Positions 26,483 through 35,475 of a stretch of DNA of 64,000 nt are shown here, piece by piece. Where the stretch lies: assembly GCF_014205845.1 (NCBI RefSeq), contig NZ_JACHCR010000002.1, forward strand, positions 331,078 through 395,077, written 5' to 3'. The translations under genes were made by a program, and so were the position numbers. The stretch comes from Mucilaginibacter cryoferens (lineage in GTDB: Bacteria > Bacteroidota > Bacteroidia > Sphingobacteriales > Sphingobacteriaceae). The notes below the pieces were generated by a model. That model searched no databases, was not told the DNA's origin, and saw only the letters and a list, made by a program, of their open reading frames with translations. Every line of letters starts with the position of its first letter. The stretch's first letter is position 1.

Positions 26483-28315
26483 TTAACTGGTAGCCGCGTC
26501 AAACTGCAGCTGGCTTAAGTAACGGTAAAGCCCCTGTTCGTTACCAATGAGTTCCTGGTGGCTGCCACTCTCTATGATCTCGCCTTTTTCTAATACGATG
26601 ATCTTATCTGCCTCACGGATAGTTGATAAACGGTGCGCAATAATGATAGATGTACGATCTTTCATCAACTCTTCTAAAGCTTCCTGCACCAGGCGTTCTG
26701 ATTCAGAATCTAAAGATGAGGTAGCCTCATCCAATATCAGTATAGATGGGTTTTTTAATAATGCTCTTGCGATAGCTATGCGCTGGCGCTGACCGCCGGA
26801 AAGTTTTACACCACGCTCTCCCACAATAGTTTCATAACCTTCGGGGAACGACATGATAAATTGATGTGCGTTGGCACGTTTAGCTGCCTGAATGATGTCT
26901 TCTTTTGAAGCGTTCAACCGGCCGTAAGCGATGTTTTCCAGTATAGAGCCGCCAAACAGTAACACATCCTGCGGAACAATGGCAACCTGGTTACGGATAT
27001 CGGTAATAGAATACTCACCAGCCGCACGGTCATCAAATAAAATGGTGCCGTTTTGTGGATGGTAGAACTGCAGTATCAATGAAGCCATAGTGGATTTACC
27101 CGAGCCGCTTGGCCCAACAATGGCCACTTTTTGTCCGGCCGCAGCGTCGAAAGAGATACCTTTTAAAATAGTTAGTTCAGAACGGGAAGGATAAGCAAAA
27201 ACAACATTGTTGAATGACAGATCGCCTTTAATTGGCTGATCTATTTTATTATTGCTTTCAACCATCGAGATATCTTCGCCTTTTTCGGCCAGTATCTCCA
27301 GTACACGTTCGCTTGCGCCTACAGCTTTTTGCAGGTTGGCGTACAGATCAGGGAAACTGCCCATGGCTGCACCAACAAAAATGGAATACATGATAAAGGT
27401 TGTCAGGTCTCCAACCATAATCTCGCCATGGCTAACCAATACCGATCCGTACCATATAACGCCTACAAATGTGCCGAACAAACAAAATACGATGAACGAA
27501 GCAAAAATACCACGAAACTTAGCTCCCTTAACAGCTATATCAACTACGTTACGTAATATTTTATCATAACGGGTGGCTTCATAAGCCTCATTTACAAATG
27601 CCTTTACATTGGCAATACCCTGAAGCGTTTCTTCAACAATGGTGTTTGATTCGGCCAGTTTATCCTGTGCCTGGCGTGATAACTTGCGAATAAATTTTCC
27701 GAAAAATACAGCGAATGCAACCAGGAACGGTAAAACCGCAAGTAAAGCAAGTGTTAGCTTAATTGATACTACAGCAAGGAGAATAACACTACCTACCATG
27801 ATCACCAATTGCCTGATGATTTCGGCAATGGTAGTAGTTAACGTATCCTGGATCTGCGAAAGATCGGCAGAAATGCGGCTATTTAATTCACCAACGCGAC
27901 GGTTGGCAAAAAAGTTCATTGGCAGCGTAATCAGCTTAAAATATGTATCCCGGCGGATGTCGGCTAAAGACCGTTCTGCAACTTGTACAAACCATACTAC
28001 CCTGAAAAAGGATATAAATGCCTGCCCGAATAATATGATGAATCCTGCTATAGCTATGGCGTTTAAGCTGTGAGGTAAATAGGGGTATTTGTACTTGCCT
28101 TGCGCGGCATCTATCAACGCGCCTAATATGGCTGGGAAAGCCAGGCCTACCAAACTTGATATAAATAAAAATACCATACCTGCCATAAACTTGCCCCGGT
28201 ATGGTTTTATGTAAGAGAGCAGTTTGCGAATATTCTGGATGCTCTGCCTGTTTATTTTTGCTTTGGGTAGTTCGGTCTCGGTCTTAGCGCCACTGTTCAG
28301 TCTTCCTCGTGCCAT
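26483..28315 (-). CDS. ABC exporter, fused membrane and ATPase domains (MsbA-like)
   Basis: A 610-residue half-transporter: a six-helix type IV exporter domain (about 45-340) and a nucleotide-binding domain with Walker A VGPSGSGKST, Q-loop VPQDVLLFGG, signature LSGGQRQRIAIARALL and Walker B ILILDEATSSLDSESE, then the switch His in IAHRLST. It acts as a homodimer in the inner membrane; similarity to lipid A flippases is general and the cargo cannot be fixed. It lies between the beta-CASP gene and a small membrane protein gene, all on the minus strand. Confidence 0.9.
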   Translation of the reverse strand: MARGRLNSGAKTETELPKAKINRQSIQNIRKLLSYIKPYRGKFMAGMVFLFISSLVGLAFPAILGALIDAAQGKYKYPYLPHSLNAIAIAGFIILFGQAFISFFRVVWFVQVAERSLADIRRDTYFKLITLPMNFFANRRVGELNSRISADLSQIQDTLTTTIAEIIRQLVIMVGSVILLAVVSIKLTLALLAVLPFLVAFAVFFGKFIRKLSRQAQDKLAESNTIVEETLQGIANVKAFVNEAYEATRYDKILRNVVDIAVKGAKFRGIFASFIVFCLFGTFVGVIWYGSVLVSHGEIMVGDLTTFIMYSIFVGAAMGSFPDLYANLQKAVGASERVLEILAEKGEDISMVESNNKIDQPIKGDLSFNNVVFAYPSRSELTILKGISFDAAAGQKVAIVGPSGSGKSTMASLILQFYHPQNGTILFDDRAAGEYSITDIRNQVAIVPQDVLLFGGSILENIAYGRLNASKEDIIQAAKRANAHQFIMSFPEGYETIVGERGVKLSGGQRQRIAIARALLKNPSILILDEATSSLDSESERLVQEALEELMKDRTSIIIAHRLSTIREADKIIVLEKGEIIESGSHQELIGNEQGLYRYLSQLQFDAATS

Positions 28316-28349
28316 TTATAGTTTTATAGTTACAGGCGCGAAAGTACGC

Positions 28350-28859
28350 TTAAACTTTATTTTTTTTGTAGATAAGGTACAAAATTGACGCAAGCATGAG
28401 GACAATTATAGTTATATAAACTGGTTGGAGGGTGTTTGTTTTGCCTGCATCGGCCTTAAGCTGTGCGTTTTGTTGCTTTAATTTGCTTATGGTAAGTAAA
28501 AAATTATGGTTTATTTCTTCGGCCTCTTTTGAGTGGCTTTGACTTTGCCTTTGCTGAAAAGCGCTGTACTCGAACAGTATTTTCAATTCTTTAAAAATGG
28601 CATCATCAGTTTTGGCAATATCCATCAAAATACTGTTGGATCTGCGAATGTCATCTTTGGTTTGAAAACCGAAAATGCCGGTATGCTGACTTAAACTTTG
28701 ATCATACTGACCAAATTTTTCTTTACGTGCCGCAAGCATCGTGTTGATTTTTTTACGCTGCAACTGGTAGGCAGCAGAATCTGCATTATCCTGCGTTTGA
28801 GCAAATACGTTGCCCATGGTAAAAAAGCACAGCAGGCCAAGCAGTATCCATTTTTTCAT
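28350..28859 (-). CDS. Hypothetical protein with signal peptide, coiled coil and C-terminal membrane helix
   Basis: A 169-residue protein: signal peptide (1-20, ending VFA-Q), a charged helical middle with many Gln/Lys (coiled-coil-like, 30-135), then one membrane helix (about 145-163) and a short basic tail KKNKV. The topology places the helical part in the periplasm. No known domain. It begins 8 bp after the SAM hydrolase stop and ends 34 bp before the ABC exporter start, so all three may be cotranscribed. Function unknown. Confidence 0.65.
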   Translation of the reverse strand: MKKWILLGLLCFFTMGNVFAQTQDNADSAAYQLQRKKINTMLAARKEKFGQYDQSLSQHTGIFGFQTKDDIRRSNSILMDIAKTDDAIFKELKILFEYSAFQQRQSQSHSKEAEEINHNFLLTISKLKQQNAQLKADAGKTNTLQPVYITIIVLMLASILYLIYKKNKV

Positions 28860-28867
28860 ATCGTATT

Positions 28868-29644
28868 TTACTGAAATTCAATAATTACCTTATCGTTAAG
28901 ATTTAAGCCCAGCAAACCACTGGCGTTTCCCTTGTTAATGGCAATCTCTAAATGATCGCTTATACCAAACAGGCACAATTTTTCGCCCACAGGTACTTCG
29001 TTGTAATGCCAGCTTAGTTGGTTAATGGTTTCATTGCGTTTAAAATTGAGTACAAATTTGCGCCCCTGCTGTACACTGTTAAAAAACTCCTTGGTAATAT
29101 TGGTTATCACATTCTGAAAAGAGTCTATATATATCACTACGCCTTTGATCAGGTTTTTTTCAATAACAGGCTGCAGATTCATTTTGTTTTCAATGTCATG
29201 TACCGGCAAGCCAATTTCGCTGAGTTTTTCTCCCCGGGCAAGGTGGCAGGCAGCCTTAACAAAAATATCCGCCAGGGGGAAGTGCAAAAACTTCAGATCC
29301 TGCATAATGTTTATCTCCACAATCTCTTCAGGGTCGGTATCAAACATTAACGAAAAAATTCCATTATCGGCCCCCACAAAATAATGTTTTTTGTACCTTA
29401 CAGCCAGGTACTTTGTATGATCGTTATAAACGGTATCAATACCAATAAGGTGCACGGTATCCTCGGGGAAGTAATAAAAGCTGTTCTTTAATATAAACGC
29501 GGCCTGCTGCACATTAAAGGCCGCCACATTGTTTGTAATATCAACAATATTAACTGAAGGCAACAATTTGTAGATGCTGCCTTTTAAAGCGGCCTGGTAA
29601 ATATCCTTATCGCCCAAATCAGTAGTTAATGTTATTATTGCCAT
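28868..29644 (-). CDS. S-adenosyl-L-methionine hydrolase (adenosine-forming), DUF62
   Basis: A 258-residue protein of the SAM hydroxide adenosyltransferase / chlorinase / fluorinase family. The N-terminal TLTTDLGDKDIYQAALKG, the IDTVYNDHTKYLAV segment, GADNGIFSLMF and the Asn/Asp-rich C-terminal barrel (FQNVITNI, LFGISDHLEIAINKGNA) are the family blocks. It most likely splits SAM with water to adenosine and methionine; halogenase activity is confined to a few actinomycete members with an extra loop not visible here. It is transcribed away from phoH. Confidence 0.85.
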   Translation of the reverse strand: MAIITLTTDLGDKDIYQAALKGSIYKLLPSVNIVDITNNVAAFNVQQAAFILKNSFYYFPEDTVHLIGIDTVYNDHTKYLAVRYKKHYFVGADNGIFSLMFDTDPEEIVEINIMQDLKFLHFPLADIFVKAACHLARGEKLSEIGLPVHDIENKMNLQPVIEKNLIKGVVIYIDSFQNVITNITKEFFNSVQQGRKFVLNFKRNETINQLSWHYNEVPVGEKLCLFGISDHLEIAINKGNASGLLGLNLNDKVIIEFQ

Positions 29645-29744
29645 TAATTTTATAATATTTATTGCTAATCTTGTAGTAGCATTTGAAGCTACAAATATTC
29701 AATTTTTAATTCATAAAAATCCGTAACTAAAAAATCAATTAGTA

Positions 29745-30704
29745 TTGAACGAACTTAAGCTATCAATTGAAAACGTAAATCCAGCCGTATTGTGGGGGCC
29801 TAATAATGATCATTTTGAGATCATTAAGAAACAATATCCCAAACTAAAAATAGTTGCACGGGGCAGCGAAGTAAAAGTTTTGGGTGATGATCACGAACTA
29901 AATGTTTTTCAGGAAAAATTCTCTCATTTACTAAGTCACGTAGAGAAATTTGAAAACCTGAACATTACAGACCTTGAACGTATTTTAGGGTCGAAAGTTT
30001 CTGCAGCTTCATCTTCGGAGCCGGTTACTGATAAATTTGCCAGCGGCGAGGTGATCGTTTTCGGTCCTAACGGCGTTATGGTAAAGGCGCGTACAGCCAA
30101 CCAGCGCAAGATGGTTGATAGCATAAACGAAAGCGATATTTTATTTGCCATTGGGCCTGCAGGTACCGGTAAAACTTATACCGCAGTTGCTTTAGCAGTA
30201 CGAGCATTAAAGAATAAAGAAATTAAACGCATTATTTTAACCCGCCCGGCGGTTGAAGCTGGGGAGAACCTTGGCTTTTTACCCGGAGATTTAAAAGAGA
30301 AGATAGACCCGTACCTAAGGCCATTGTATGATGCGCTTGATGATATGATTCCGGCAGAAAAATTGAAATTTTACCTGGAGAACCGTACCATTGAGATTGC
30401 ACCATTGGCATTTATGCGTGGCCGTACATTGGATAATTGCTTTGTGATATTGGATGAGGCCCAAAACGCAACCGATATGCAGTTAAAGATGTTTTTAACA
30501 CGTATGGGGCCATCGGCCAAGTTTATTGTTACAGGCGATGTTACCCAGATAGATCTACCAAAAAAACAACAGTCGGGCTTGCATACAGCCTTGCGCATAT
30601 TAACAGATATAAAAGGAATAGAAATAGTTTACCTAAGTGGTGAAGATGTTGTGCGTCACAAACTGGTGCGCAAAATTTTAGCAGCTTACGGAGATATACA
30701 ATAG
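29745..30704 (+). CDS. phoH: PhoH family ATPase
   Basis: A 319-residue protein. The N-terminal part (1-95) is a KH-like RNA-binding region; the PhoH P-loop domain has Walker A GPAGTGKT (137-144), TRPAVEAGENLGFLPGDL, Walker B in FVILDEAQNAT and the sensor TGDVTQIDLP. It is a cytoplasmic nucleoside-triphosphatase, probably RNA-associated. The start codon is TTG; no ATG lies between the upstream stop codons and the conserved region. purC follows after a repeat-filled 141-bp gap. Confidence 0.9.
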   Translation: MNELKLSIENVNPAVLWGPNNDHFEIIKKQYPKLKIVARGSEVKVLGDDHELNVFQEKFSHLLSHVEKFENLNITDLERILGSKVSAASSSEPVTDKFASGEVIVFGPNGVMVKARTANQRKMVDSINESDILFAIGPAGTGKTYTAVALAVRALKNKEIKRIILTRPAVEAGENLGFLPGDLKEKIDPYLRPLYDALDDMIPAEKLKFYLENRTIEIAPLAFMRGRTLDNCFVILDEAQNATDMQLKMFLTRMGPSAKFIVTGDVTQIDLPKKQQSGLHTALRILTDIKGIEIVYLSGEDVVRHKLVRKILAAYGDIQ

Positions 30705-30706
30705 AT

Positions 30707-30839
30707 ATTAGATTTGAGATATGAGAAGCCTTTACGTTGTCTTATACTTAAATGAATATAATGGTATCAGTAGATTTGAGATATAGATTTTGATTGGTTT
30801 TTCAGTCTCAAATCTCATATCTCAAATCTCAAATCTAAT
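30707..30839. repeat. Inverted AGATTTGAGATATGAG repeats between phoH and purC
   Basis: ATTAGATTTGAGATATGAG at 30707-30725 pairs with 30814-30839, where the right arm holds one extra TTTGAGA unit. A third partial copy sits at 30771. This is the GATTTGAGAT version of the AT-rich inverted-repeat style in the ddl leader. Confidence 0.7.
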
Positions 30840-30845
30840 TCAACA

Positions 30846-31814
30846 ATGAACGCGATAAAAGAAACACATTTTAACTTTCCCGGCCAAACGGGCTATTATA
30901 AGGGTAAGGTACGTGATGTATATACGATAGATAATAAATACCTGGCCATGGTAGTATCCGACAGGATCTCGGCCTTTGATGTGGTATTGCCCGAAGCAAT
31001 TCCTTATAAGGGACAAGTACTAAACCAGATAGCCGCCCGCTTTTTAGAGGCTACCAGTGATATTGTGCCTAATTGGGTACTATCAGTGCCCGACCCAAGT
31101 GTTACCATTGGCCGCATTTGTGAGCCTTTTAAGGTAGAGATGGTAATTCGTGGATATTTAGCGGGCCATGCCGCACGTGAATATGCCGCTGGTCGCAGGC
31201 AGGTTTGCGGCGAGGCATTGCCAGAGGGTTTAAAAGAAAACGATATTTTGCCAGAGCCAATCATTACGCCAACTACAAAAGCATCTGTAGGGCACGATGA
31301 GGATATTTCGAAAGAAGACATTCTTGCAAAGGGAATTGTAACTGCCGCTGATTACGCTCAATTAGAAACATATACCAAAGCCCTGTTTAAACGCGGTACA
31401 GAAATTGCCGCCAGGCAAGGATTAATATTGGTTGATACCAAGTACGAGTTTGGCAAGGTTGACGGTGTTATCTATCTGATAGATGAGATACATACGCCAG
31501 ATTCGTCGCGCTATTTTTATAAAGAAGGTTACGAAGAACGTCAGCAAAGCGGCGAGGCTCAAAAACAACTTTCAAAGGAGTTTGTACGTAAATGGCTGAT
31601 TGAAAACGGTTTCCAGGGTAAAGACGGACAGGAAGTGCCGGCAATGACACCCGAAATAGTTGAGTCTATATCTGATCGTTATATTGAACTCTATGAGCAG
31701 ATTACAGGTGCGAAGTTTGAAAAGCCCGATAATCAAGATGTTATAGAAAGAGTGAAAGGGGCGATAATTCAGGAGTTAAGGCTTCCTAAGTTTAAGATAC
31801 TTTTAGACGAATAA
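30846..31814 (+). CDS. purC: Phosphoribosylaminoimidazole-succinocarboxamide synthase
   Basis: A 322-residue SAICAR synthetase that adds aspartate to CAIR in purine synthesis. It has the ATP-loop [45 protein letters not shown], the [13 protein letters not shown] motif and [13 protein letters not shown] with [10 protein letters not shown]. The length and insertions match the longer class common in Bacteroidota and fungi. It stands alone between two repeat-filled gaps. Confidence 0.95.
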   Translation: MNAIKETHFNFPGQTGYYKGKVRDVYTIDNKYLAMVVSDRISAFDVVLPEAIPYKGQVLNQIAARFLEATSDIVPNWVLSVPDPSVTIGRICEPFKVEMVIRGYLAGHAAREYAAGRRQVCGEALPEGLKENDILPEPIITPTTKASVGHDEDISKEDILAKGIVTAADYAQLETYTKALFKRGTEIAARQGLILVDTKYEFGKVDGVIYLIDEIHTPDSSRYFYKEGYEERQQSGEAQKQLSKEFVRKWLIENGFQGKDGQEVPAMTPEIVESISDRYIELYEQITGAKFEKPDNQDVIERVKGAIIQELRLPKFKILLDE

Positions 31815-31822
31815 CCAATAGG

Positions 31823-31908
31823 GTTAAGTTACCAGTAGTAAGTTGGAAGTCATAAGTTAAAAGAGAAAAACGGACTTGTGACTTCCGACTTACTACTGGT
31901 GACTTAAC
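31823..31908 (+). repeat. 35-bp hairpin with G-U-compatible arms after purC
   Basis: The arms 31823-31857 and 31874-31908 pair over 35 bp around a 16-base loop. The three differences between arms are all T/C and on the plus strand become G-U pairs, so the RNA stem is unbroken. There is no T-run next to it. CCAGTAGTA occurs again just beyond the right arm. Confidence 0.8.
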
Positions 31909-32003
31909 ACCAGTAGTATTAGGGAGGCTTTGGTAAAGGGCTTGATGTAATTTTTAATTACACATAAAATAATCTTATCTTAGCATAATAATTTTTAATA
32001 AGA

Positions 32004-32381
32004 ATGAAATTTTCTGTCGATAAACACGAGAAATACATTTTAGTGAAGCTTAACGAATCGAAACTCAATTCATTAGTTACGCCTCAATTAAAATCTGAAC
32101 TGATATTGATCAATACAGAAGGCCAAAGAAACATCATTCTTGATCTTTCACAAGTGAAATTTGCCGATTCATCTGGCTTAAGCAGCTTACTGGTTGGTCA
32201 CCGTTTATGCAAAAACGCGTCTGGTGTATTTATTCTTTGTGGTTTAAACGATGCGGTTGCCCGCCTGGTTACCATTTCACAACTGGATAATGTATTAACT
32301 GTTGTTCCTACTCCTGAAGAAGGTATCGACCTTATTTTCATGGAAGAGATTGAAAAAGAACTTAAAAAAGAATCAAGATAA
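32004..32381 (+). CDS. STAS-domain protein, anti-sigma factor antagonist-like
   Basis: A 125-residue STAS domain, like SpoIIAA/RsbV. The motif ILDLSQVKFADSSGLSSLL carries the serine (in DSSG) that partner kinases phosphorylate, and ends with an extra acidic/basic tail (EEIEKELKKESR). It probably switches between bound and free partners in a regulatory pathway; no anti-sigma kinase or sigma gene is next to it. It is 21 bp before the RNase Z gene, so the two are probably cotranscribed. Confidence 0.87.
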   Translation: MKFSVDKHEKYILVKLNESKLNSLVTPQLKSELILINTEGQRNIILDLSQVKFADSSGLSSLLVGHRLCKNASGVFILCGLNDAVARLVTISQLDNVLTVVPTPEEGIDLIFMEEIEKELKKESR

Positions 32382-32402
32382 ACCCAAAATTGCTTACCCA
32401 TT

Positions 32403-33317
32403 ATGAAATTTGAGGTAACAATACTTGGAAGTAGCTCCGCAACCCCCATTTTTAACAGGAATCCTACAGCACAGGTACTCAATATTAATGAGCACTTGTA
32501 CTTAATAGACTGCGGCGAAGGTACCCAGCAGCAAATGCTGCGTTTTGATATCAAAGCCAGCCGTATAGATTATATTTTTATTAGTCACTTGCATGGCGAT
32601 CATTACCTTGGGTTGGTTGGCCTGCTCTCGTCTATGCACCTTAATGGGCGCAAAAAGCCATTATATCTTTTCGGTCCGCCGCATTTAATGGAGATCATAG
32701 ATCTGCAATTAAAATATTCTGAAACTACGCTGCATTTTCCTTTAGAATTTACCCAAACGCATACCCAGCATCCCGAGGTAATTGTAAGTAACAATGATAT
32801 TATTATTGAAACAATTCCACTAAACCACCGTATTGATACCACGGGTTTTATTTTCAGGGAGAAAAAGCGTTTGCGTAAATTACGTAAAGATGTTATTGAG
32901 CAATTGCAAATTCCGGTACCCTATTTTACCGCCCTCAAAAAGGGTTTCGATTATACATCCGAAACCGGGAACGTTTATAAAAACGAAGACCTTACTATAG
33001 ATTCTGATCAACCCAAATCATACGCCTATTGCTCCGATACCCTTTATGGCGAACAATATTTTGAACAAATAGCCAATGCCACATTGTTGTACCACGAAGC
33101 CACATTTTTAAACGATATGCTGGATAGGGCCAACGATACGTATCACACCACCGCTTTACAAGCCGGTGATGCAGCTCTGAAAACCAATGCCAAACGATTG
33201 CTTATAGGCCATTTTTCGGCGAGGTATAAAACGTTGACTGAATTGCTGGACGAAGCAAAGAGTGTTTTCCCGGCCACAGAACTGGCCATTGAGGGGCGTA
33301 CTTTTTATATCGAATAA
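32403..33317 (+). CDS. rnz: Ribonuclease Z
   Basis: A 304-residue metallo-beta-lactamase endonuclease that matures tRNA 3' ends. Zinc-binding SHLHGDHYLGL (His62, His64, Asp66, His67), the early LGSSSATP and CGEGTQQQ, the PxKxG-type exosite region at about 170-185 (VPYFTALKKG), Asp in YCSDTLY, HEATF and the closing IGHFSARY with its His are all in place. Length suits the short, homodimeric form. A bidirectional terminator follows. Confidence 0.95.
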   Translation: MKFEVTILGSSSATPIFNRNPTAQVLNINEHLYLIDCGEGTQQQMLRFDIKASRIDYIFISHLHGDHYLGLVGLLSSMHLNGRKKPLYLFGPPHLMEIIDLQLKYSETTLHFPLEFTQTHTQHPEVIVSNNDIIIETIPLNHRIDTTGFIFREKKRLRKLRKDVIEQLQIPVPYFTALKKGFDYTSETGNVYKNEDLTIDSDQPKSYAYCSDTLYGEQYFEQIANATLLYHEATFLNDMLDRANDTYHTTALQAGDAALKTNAKRLLIGHFSARYKTLTELLDEAKSVFPATELAIEGRTFYIE

Positions 33318-33365
33318 ATTTTGTAGATGTGCAGATTTCGGATTTCAGATGTGCAAATTTTGATA

Positions 33366-33404
33366 GCAAAAAGCCGAATGGATATTTTCCGTTCGGCTTT
33401 TTGC
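33366..33404. terminator. Bidirectional terminator between rnz and the MlaD-like gene
   Basis: GCAAAAAGCCGAA pairs perfectly with TTCGGCTTTTTGC around a 13-base loop. It lies between convergent genes. Confidence 0.88.
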
Positions 33405-33444
33405 ATTTTCTCTTAATTCTTGATTCCTTTCAGATTCTTTTCCC

Positions 33445-34389
33445 TTAGTCTTTTTTACCTCCAAAAACCGAGAAGCTTACGTAGCGTTTTGGATGGGCTT
33501 TAAGATCAATCAACAGGTTGTTTAGGCTGTTGGTGGCATTATCCATGTTGCGGTAAACCTTATCATCATTCATTAACAGGCCTAATGTGCCCTTAGTAGA
33601 GTTGATGTTGGCTATGGTAGCCTGCAGATCTGCCATGGCTTTGTTAGCGTTATCCAAAGTGTTTTTGATGTTTGAAGCAGCAATATCGGCGCTAACTTTT
33701 TCAAAGTTACTGGTAATGCCATTTACATGTACAGTACTGGTTTTTAAATTGGCCGATACTACTTCTGCATTTGATAATATGCCATCAATATGTTTGGTTT
33801 GTGAGCCCACCAGGTTATCAATTTTTTTGGTTACACCCTCTAACGTTTGTAACGAGTTGGCAATACTCATAAAGCTGCGGTCGACGTTTTTCTGAAAGTT
33901 GGGGTTTAAAATTTTATTGATAGCTGCAAGCGACGAATCTAACCTGGACATCAATTGCTCGGCCTTTTTTTGTATTGGCTGTAAGCTCTCGGCAAGGCTG
34001 CCTTGTATATCTGCTTTTAAAGTATCTTTATTTTCGGCCAGTATTTTACTGTTGCCAAGCTCAAAAACAATGGCTTTACTGCCTAAAAGATCGGTGCTTT
34101 CCAATTTAGCCAGGGTGTTATTGGGTACATCGTATTTTTCTTCTATCTTAAATTCAACAATGGTACGGCCATCTGGCTGTAGTTCCATTTTTGAGATACG
34201 GCCAATCTGGAAGCCATTTACCAATACTGGTTTTGATACACCCAAGCCTTCTACGCTGTTGTAAACAGCATAAAATTTATTGGAGCCCGAAAAAATATCA
34301 TTGCCTTTTAAAAAGCTATATCCTAATACAAGTATGGTTATGGCAATTACGGTAAGTGCGCCTATTTTTGTTTCGTTTGAAATTTTCAT
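33445..34389 (-). CDS. MlaD/MCE-domain protein
   Basis: A 314-residue protein with one N-terminal membrane helix (about 8-28, ALTVIAITILVLGYSFLKG) and an MCE domain (about 37-115: FYAVYNSVEGLGVSKPVLVN then GFQIGRISKMEL). The rest is a long helical, coiled-coil-like segment with repeated Asn/Ser/Lys. MCE proteins form periplasmic rings that move phospholipid between membranes, usually with an MlaE permease and MlaF ATPase; neither is adjacent here. It lies downstream of the amidase gene on the same strand. Confidence 0.87.
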   Translation of the reverse strand: MKISNETKIGALTVIAITILVLGYSFLKGNDIFSGSNKFYAVYNSVEGLGVSKPVLVNGFQIGRISKMELQPDGRTIVEFKIEEKYDVPNNTLAKLESTDLLGSKAIVFELGNSKILAENKDTLKADIQGSLAESLQPIQKKAEQLMSRLDSSLAAINKILNPNFQKNVDRSFMSIANSLQTLEGVTKKIDNLVGSQTKHIDGILSNAEVVSANLKTSTVHVNGITSNFEKVSADIAASNIKNTLDNANKAMADLQATIANINSTKGTLGLLMNDDKVYRNMDNATNSLNNLLIDLKAHPKRYVSFSVFGGKKD

Positions 34390-34520
34390 TAAGGTAATTA
34401 TGTATTATATATAATGTTTTGCAGGGAACGCCTGTACCACAGGTAATGTTTTTTTATTTTTATAAGATACGTTTAAACAGCTTATTAAGTTTGGCTGTAA
34501 ACGTAGCATAGGTGTTTTTA

Positions 34521-35423
34521 TTATTGAGATATTTGCTCTACCGAACTTTTGTAGCTTAATAAGGCACGTGTAATTGAATTTGCAACTTCATTTTGCCCTG
34601 CCTCAGAGTTCAGATATTCTTCATCCTTTGGATTGTTAATGTATCCTGTTTCTACCAAAACAGAAGGCATCGCACTATGGCATAGTACATATATACCCTG
34701 CTCTCTGATCCCTTCACTGGGTCTTCCATCGGTTTGTACAAACTCGTTGTTGATCAGGTTTGCCAGGTTTATACTTTGCTGTCTGAATTTCCTCTTGTAT
34801 TCGTTTGCCAAAATGGCCGTAACCGGATCGTTCGGGTCGGCATCAACATCTGTTTCAGATTCTTCTACCTGGTTGTTCCGTATAGAGTTTTCCTGTTCTT
34901 TTAACCGCCACAAGCCATATACCAGTATTAATACGCCTTTGCCAGAGCGGTCTGGTACGTCAACCGTACGATAAACTGCTTTATGGTGCTTGGTGCCAAT
35001 CTTTTCGCGTACTCTTCTGTCTGATAATGAGTTGCAGTGCAGCGAGATAAACAAATTGCCTTTGTTTTGGTTGGCAATTTCTGCACGCCTTTCCCAGGCC
35101 ACATCATCTTCGGTTGTACGTGTTAAAACTACCTTTACCCCAGCCATATCTTTTTCTATCGCTTTTTGCAATTTAAAGGCAATGGCAAGCGTTACATCTC
35201 TTTCGAGCGAATAGGAGCCGGATGCACCTGGAGAAAAATGCCCCGCGCCGCCTGTATGTTTGGCCCCATGGCCCGCATCAATAATAATAGTTTTAATTTT
35301 AAAGCCACTATTAACAACCGTATCTGTTTTTATGAAACCATAAGATGAAACCGGAAAACATGAAAGGGGTAACGCTAATAAGGATAAACTGTAAATGAAT
35401 CTTTTCAATGCCCTATTTTTCAT
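34521..35423 (-). CDS. N-acetylmuramoyl-L-alanine amidase (Amidase_3)
   Basis: A 300-residue secreted zinc amidase. After a signal peptide (to about residue 30) come IIIDAGHGAKHTGGAG (first zinc His), a Glu in SYSLERDVTLA, NLFISLHCNS (second His) and the catalytic Glu in SVLVETGYINNPKDEEYL. It cleaves the bond between MurNAc and the stem peptide, typically at cell separation. It faces the lptD-like gene (52 bp between starts) and is followed by the MlaD-like gene, so all three concern the envelope. Confidence 0.9.
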   Translation of the reverse strand: MKNRALKRFIYSLSLLALPLSCFPVSSYGFIKTDTVVNSGFKIKTIIIDAGHGAKHTGGAGHFSPGASGSYSLERDVTLAIAFKLQKAIEKDMAGVKVVLTRTTEDDVAWERRAEIANQNKGNLFISLHCNSLSDRRVREKIGTKHHKAVYRTVDVPDRSGKGVLILVYGLWRLKEQENSIRNNQVEESETDVDADPNDPVTAILANEYKRKFRQQSINLANLINNEFVQTDGRPSEGIREQGIYVLCHSAMPSVLVETGYINNPKDEEYLNSEAGQNEVANSITRALLSYKSSVEQISQ

Positions 35424-35475
35424 TATTTTTGAACGCTGTTAACTATATCTGCAAAAATACTATTCATAATCAATT

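Noticed and set aside
28868..29644. Fluorinase or chlorinase
   Set aside because: The family also holds these halogenases, but they are rare and carry a distinctive extra loop; SAM hydrolase is the safe reading.
31823..31908. Calling the 35-bp hairpin after purC a terminator
   Set aside because: No T-run follows on either strand.
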